Below, piece after piece: positions 60,415-64,000 of a stretch of DNA of 64,000 bases. Both the position numbers and the translations under genes were made by a program. The stretch comes from Pseudoscleropodium purum (lineage: Eukaryota; Streptophyta; Bryopsida; Hypnales; Brachytheciaceae), in NCBI GenBank assembly GCA_963969395.1, contig OZ017798.1, positions 2,604,001 through 2,668,000 on the forward strand. The letters run 5' to 3'. The stretch's first letter is position 1; each line of letters opens with the position of its first letter. A model generated the notes under the pieces. That model was given only the letters and a program-made list of their open reading frames with translations. It did not search any database and was not told where the DNA came from.

Positions 60415-61326
60415 TTGTACCATTCCTTGACTATGTTTTCACTAAAAACGCTCCAAAACTGCCATTTCTTGGACAAGTTTCAAAATTTAGAAAAAAAAAC
60501 ATTTTTGGACACATATAACTATAGGATCTTAAAGTACACTATTTTGAAAAGATGTGGTAAAAATTTCAGAAATTTCCACCGTGTAGATTGCAAGATAATA
60601 GCATTTCAAGTGGCAAAAATCATTTTTTTGTTCATGCGAAAAACCGGGCAGCTGAACTTCACAAGGTCAAATTTGTATGAAAAAATGTTCAAAATGAATG
60701 CAACTCTTTGGAGTCTTTCTTCAAGGCATGTTAGATACATGTTCGAAAAATTTCAGATCATTTAGAATTGTACAACATATAGGAAAAAAATAGTAAGTAG
60801 GTAGTAGTAGAGAATGATTCAAAATACTAAATCATTAAGAATTTAAATGTGGAATTGAAAAATCCCAATGGTTGAAATGTTGTAATAAGCAATTTACTTC
60901 CTAAGATTTTTTTCTTTTTCAAAAATATTGAAAATTGGGTAAGTTAAAGGATTTCAAAGTTTATTTTAGAGTAGGGAATCCATAACTGGTTGCAAATAAA
61001 AAATCCTCATAACTTTTGATTTGTTGATCAAAATAGAATGATTCAAAGTTTTCCTTGCATATATAAGTCTAGAAAACAAATTTCAAATTTTGATTGTTGA
61101 AAAAAATGATTTTTTTAGATCTACCTAGATTGCCTGAGTTGAGAAACCATTAGAAGAGTTTTGGGGGGTCTAGAAGCTTATTTCAGGCCTGTTCCCCCAC
61201 AGCTGTTCCCCGCAGCGAAGGCAATGACCCGTTGTCAGAATTTTCTTTTTCATAAAATTAAAAAAAAAAAAAAATTAGTCTCCAAATACAAAAAAAATTA
61301 AAAAACACAGTTCGGTCCTTTAGGGG
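60415..61326. mobile_element. TTAA-family element, copy 3
   Basis: It shares the interior with the 16.5-kb copy (TATGTTTTCACT, AACATTTTTGGACACAT, TAGATTGCAAGATAAT). The right end CCTTTAGGGG abuts TTAA at 61327-61330. The left end near 60415 is degenerate. It carries a small GC-rich insert near 61190-61240 that is absent from the other copies. Confidence 0.55.
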
Positions 61327-61330
61327 TTAA

Positions 61331-62152
61331 TGATGATGTAAAATAATTCTCACTTCAACATTTCCCTTTGTAGAAGTATGTATGATTTAGTAATATTTTA
61401 GTCTATATTAATTATTTATTTTGCAAATAATGTGATTTTTATTAATTAGTGTCATTCATATTTATTAATAGAAAAAAATAGTTTTGTTCACGAAGCAACT
61501 TGTGAGTAAGTTAATGATGCTGATTTCATCCATTATGACTTCATATGAGATACTTGGTGTTATTTTGTCTTTTTGTCCTTTGAATTAAATTGTTTATTGA
61601 AAGTTTATTCCTTTTATCTAAAGTTCATCTAAAGAATGCGTACTTCATAGAATTAACTTTGAATTGTATACATTTTTCTTGTTTCTACCTCCATCTCCCT
61701 TGCTATATAATTCTAGTGCTTGATTTAATTGAAATTTGAATTTGAATGGGTGATGTTCATTGAGTATTCAAGTATTCATTCCACAGAATTATGAATGCTA
61801 TACAATTGAAAAAAAAGAAGACATAGTTGAATGTCAATTATATGCCAATTCCATTTTTCTTCCTACAAAGTTTATTGAAAATTGTTTCAAAGAGTTTAGC
61901 TTCCTTCAAAAGGTAATCAACTCTTAAAACATTGCTTTAAGAACAAACTACTTTAATTTGAAGGTTAATTAGGTCATTAGTAATTCAATCCCTAGCTCCC
62001 CCTAGTTTCACCTTGTTTAGTACCTTTATTAGCCCGGTATTCGGTTTGTACTCTTTTCCTTGCAAATTGATTCTTTTCAATTTGTGTAGAAAGAAATTTA
62101 AAAAAATATTGTTCAGAGGAGAAAAATCAATTCTGAATGACCTTTATGAGGA
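61331..62152. other. AT-rich sequence, nothing recognised
   Basis: Lies between TTAA copy 3 and the LINE tail. No coding evidence. Confidence 0.45.
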
Positions 62153-62300
62153 TTTTTTTTTTTGAAACAAAGGGACGAATCATTACATTAAAAAAAAATC
62201 ACAATACAAAACAACCTAGCCAAAGGCTAGACAATGAAGAGAAATGAGCATAGACTAAAAAGGAGCCAAAGAAACACAAAAAGATTTGAGGAGGATTCTA
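62153..62300 (-). mobile_element. LINE 3' tail fragment
   Basis: A T-run at 62153-62163 followed by GAAACAAAGGGACGAATC parallels GAAACAAATGGAGAACC of the 36.6-kb LINE. Further similarity includes a CAACCTAGCCAAA stretch. Read on the minus strand it is a polyadenylated, strongly 5'-truncated insertion. Confidence 0.5.
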
Positions 62301-62827
62301 CACAATTTCTATTGTGTGCAAAACAATTCTTTGGTTTTTTTTCTTTTTTTTTTTTCTTCAGTAAGATCTCTTAGAGCTGCTTCGGATTGATGTTTCAGAA
62401 CAGTAAGTTAGAAAAGCGCTTGAATTTAGATTTCTGAGCACAACCTGATATCATTAGAGAATGGAGAACACTTCAGTTGCGAAAGGGATTTTGTTCTTGC
62501 TTACGTTTCTGCCTGAATGCCTCGAAATTGGGAATCTTTGAGATAGGCATTCAAGTTGACTTTCTTTTCCGAGGAGGTCTTTGCAGTTTCCGTGCAAGTC
62601 CTGCGTGCTTTCTTCGGAAGAATCTTTTGCCTTAGGAAGCAGTTTGCAAGTCTGCTTTTTGGTAAAACTGAAGGTCGAAGGAACCGGTGCCACGGTACAG
62701 TACTGTAGTGAGGGCCTGCTTCTGCTCAACTAATAAAAGCTTACCTAATTTTCAATTGGGTTTTAACGGAAATTGCACCTTCCAATGGATGTTACAGTAT
62801 GAGGATTTGAGTGCAACACTGATGGAC

Positions 62828-63062
62828 GGCCAAGGAGGATTGCCCCCTCTATTGCCCCTTGTTTTACCCTTGTAGAAAACACTGAAATTTTATATTTGCC
62901 ACATATGATAAAATTTGCAAATTCAGAATTCATATTGGCAATTAGAGACTCCAAATTAGCTAGCGGACATGATAATATATAAAATTTAAGCGGCACAAAA
63001 TAGGGGGCAATTTTGACATTTACCCTTTGGTGAGGCAAGAGAGGGGTCAATCCTCCTTGGCC
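62828..63062. mobile_element. Inverted-repeat element (GGCCAAGGAGGATTG)
   Basis: 235 bp with left arm GGCCAAGGAGGATTGCCCCC and right arm complementing to GGCCAAGGAGGATTGACCCC, arms about 30-45 bp with CTCTTGCC/CTATTGCC. Target duplication is not clear. Confidence 0.5.
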
Positions 63063-63130
63063 CTAATCGACTCAGTACATTGGACAACTTTCACAAATAT
63101 CAAGTTGTAAAAACAAAAGCCAATGTGCAC

Positions 63131-63257
63131 TAACCCTATAAGGACGTGGCCTCCCAGGACTAAGGCAAGCACCAAAATTCTCTTATTGCTAAACCAATAG
63201 GTGCATTCTCTTTTTCTATAGTAAGCAATGAAGCCATCCATTGAGCCATTTTGACCT
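63131..63257. repeat. Third copy of the AATAGGTGCATT repeat
   Basis: TAACCCTATAAGGACGTGGC, ACCAATAGGTGCATTCTC and AGCAATGAAGCCATCCATTG match the copies at 40.6-40.9 kb in the same direction. Confidence 0.45.
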
Positions 63258-64000
63258 GTAGCATCCTTACAAGGTTAAAAATTGAAGATTGATCAATATA
63301 GAAAGAAACAAGAACCATGAGTTCGTGAGGCTCTATCCAAGGTAAGCAATAGCATTAAATGTATTGATCAATGAGACCCCCCATCTTCATTTCAACCAAA
63401 CCCTAATTGCATTGTATAATACAAATGCAAGTGTAGATAGGATTTAGAAATTGGGGTTTAGAATAGTCATAGTCTTTGTCCAAAAGATATGGCTAATAAA
63501 AGTTGAAATTTGATGTGCTTGGTTCAATTTCTTTATGATTTATGAATGCTAGGTTGATGATTATGTGGGTATGAAAATATTTCCAACTATATTGTGCATA
63601 ATACATAATTCTAAGAATGGTGTATAATAGGCACTTTTTCCATCCACCAAGAATGATCTTCTGGTTGGACAAAATATTTGAGACCTTAGGCTAGAAATAT
63701 TGTTATTTCAACCTATTTCAAGCTATAAGTAGAGTTTGGTGCACTCCTATTGTCATGAAACTTTGAGTTCTGGAGCTCTTTTCAATGTATAGCAATAAAC
63801 TTGTTGCAATAAAATTAAGGAAAATTGAAAGATTATTTTTGGACAATAGGAGTAGTTTGTATTTTTGTAAAATCCTACTGTACACTAATTAGGAGTATAC
63901 TAGGGCTAGGACTTTAACCTAAAATGCTAGGTTGGTTATAGTGGGAATCTTGATTTTTGATATTGTGCGAATTATTTGCCAAGAAATTCCCAAAAAGCAC
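63258..64000. other. AT-rich sequence to the window end, nothing recognised
   Basis: No frame over 60 codons and no repeats noticed. Confidence 0.45.

Noticed and set aside
1..64000. tRNA, rRNA, CRISPR or prokaryotic operon features
   Set aside because: No cloverleaf gene with intact A and B boxes except the SINE head, no rRNA motifs, no regularly spaced repeats, no ribosome binding sites before compact genes.

Overview
The window looks like nuclear DNA of a land plant or close streptophyte relative. It is AT-rich, gene-poor, full of introns and packed with decayed transposons of plant type (hAT, CACTA, Mutator-like, LINE, tRNA-derived SINE, LTR fragment). The one protein recognised by eye carries the universal-stress-protein (USP)-like N-terminal domain found in plant USP/kinase proteins. 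Nothing bacterial, organellar or CRISPR-like was seen. Species cannot be told from the sequence.

Region 1 (1-30 kb) is almost entirely transposon-derived. A 6.8-kb Mutator-like element (812-7620) has a shorter relative at 22332-23800. Three small GC-rich hAT MITEs with perfect 8-bp target duplications lie at 199-423, 4488-4700 and 17367-17661. A TTAA-flanked family has members at 1375-2081 and 16489-17710. CACTA-type miniature elements, a 5' LTR with primer-binding site, several minisatellites and strongly strand-asymmetric stretches fill the rest. No gene is supported here.

Region 2 (30-45 kb) begins with a GC-richer low-copy island (30.4-34.9 kb) holding a good TATA promoter at 31.61 kb but no convincing long coding sequence. 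Then come a mosaic minisatellite (35-36.3 kb), a family of about 180-bp inverted-repeat elements with 4-bp target duplications, a LINE 3' fragment carrying a reverse-transcriptase zinc-binding domain, a near-perfect 219-bp palindrome with an 8-bp duplication, and a SINE with a 17-bp duplication.

Region 3 (45-55.2 kb) is the genic part, read on the minus strand. A four-exon gene (53363 down to 48658) encodes a 519-residue USP-domain protein with an Asn/Ser-rich tail; all splice phases agree. Downstream on the same strand, 47.8-46.1 kb holds at least three clean exon-like blocks of an unrecognised protein. Upstream of the USP start codon lies a threefold tandem repeat whose units carry splice-donor-like motifs.

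Region 4 (55.2-64 kb) returns to transposons: a 418-bp foldback, a CACTA MITE with 3-bp duplication, two more TTAA-family members, a LINE tail and further inverted-repeat elements.

All exon structures are by-eye gene models without transcript evidence. Copy relationships between repeats were judged by direct reading, without computed identities.
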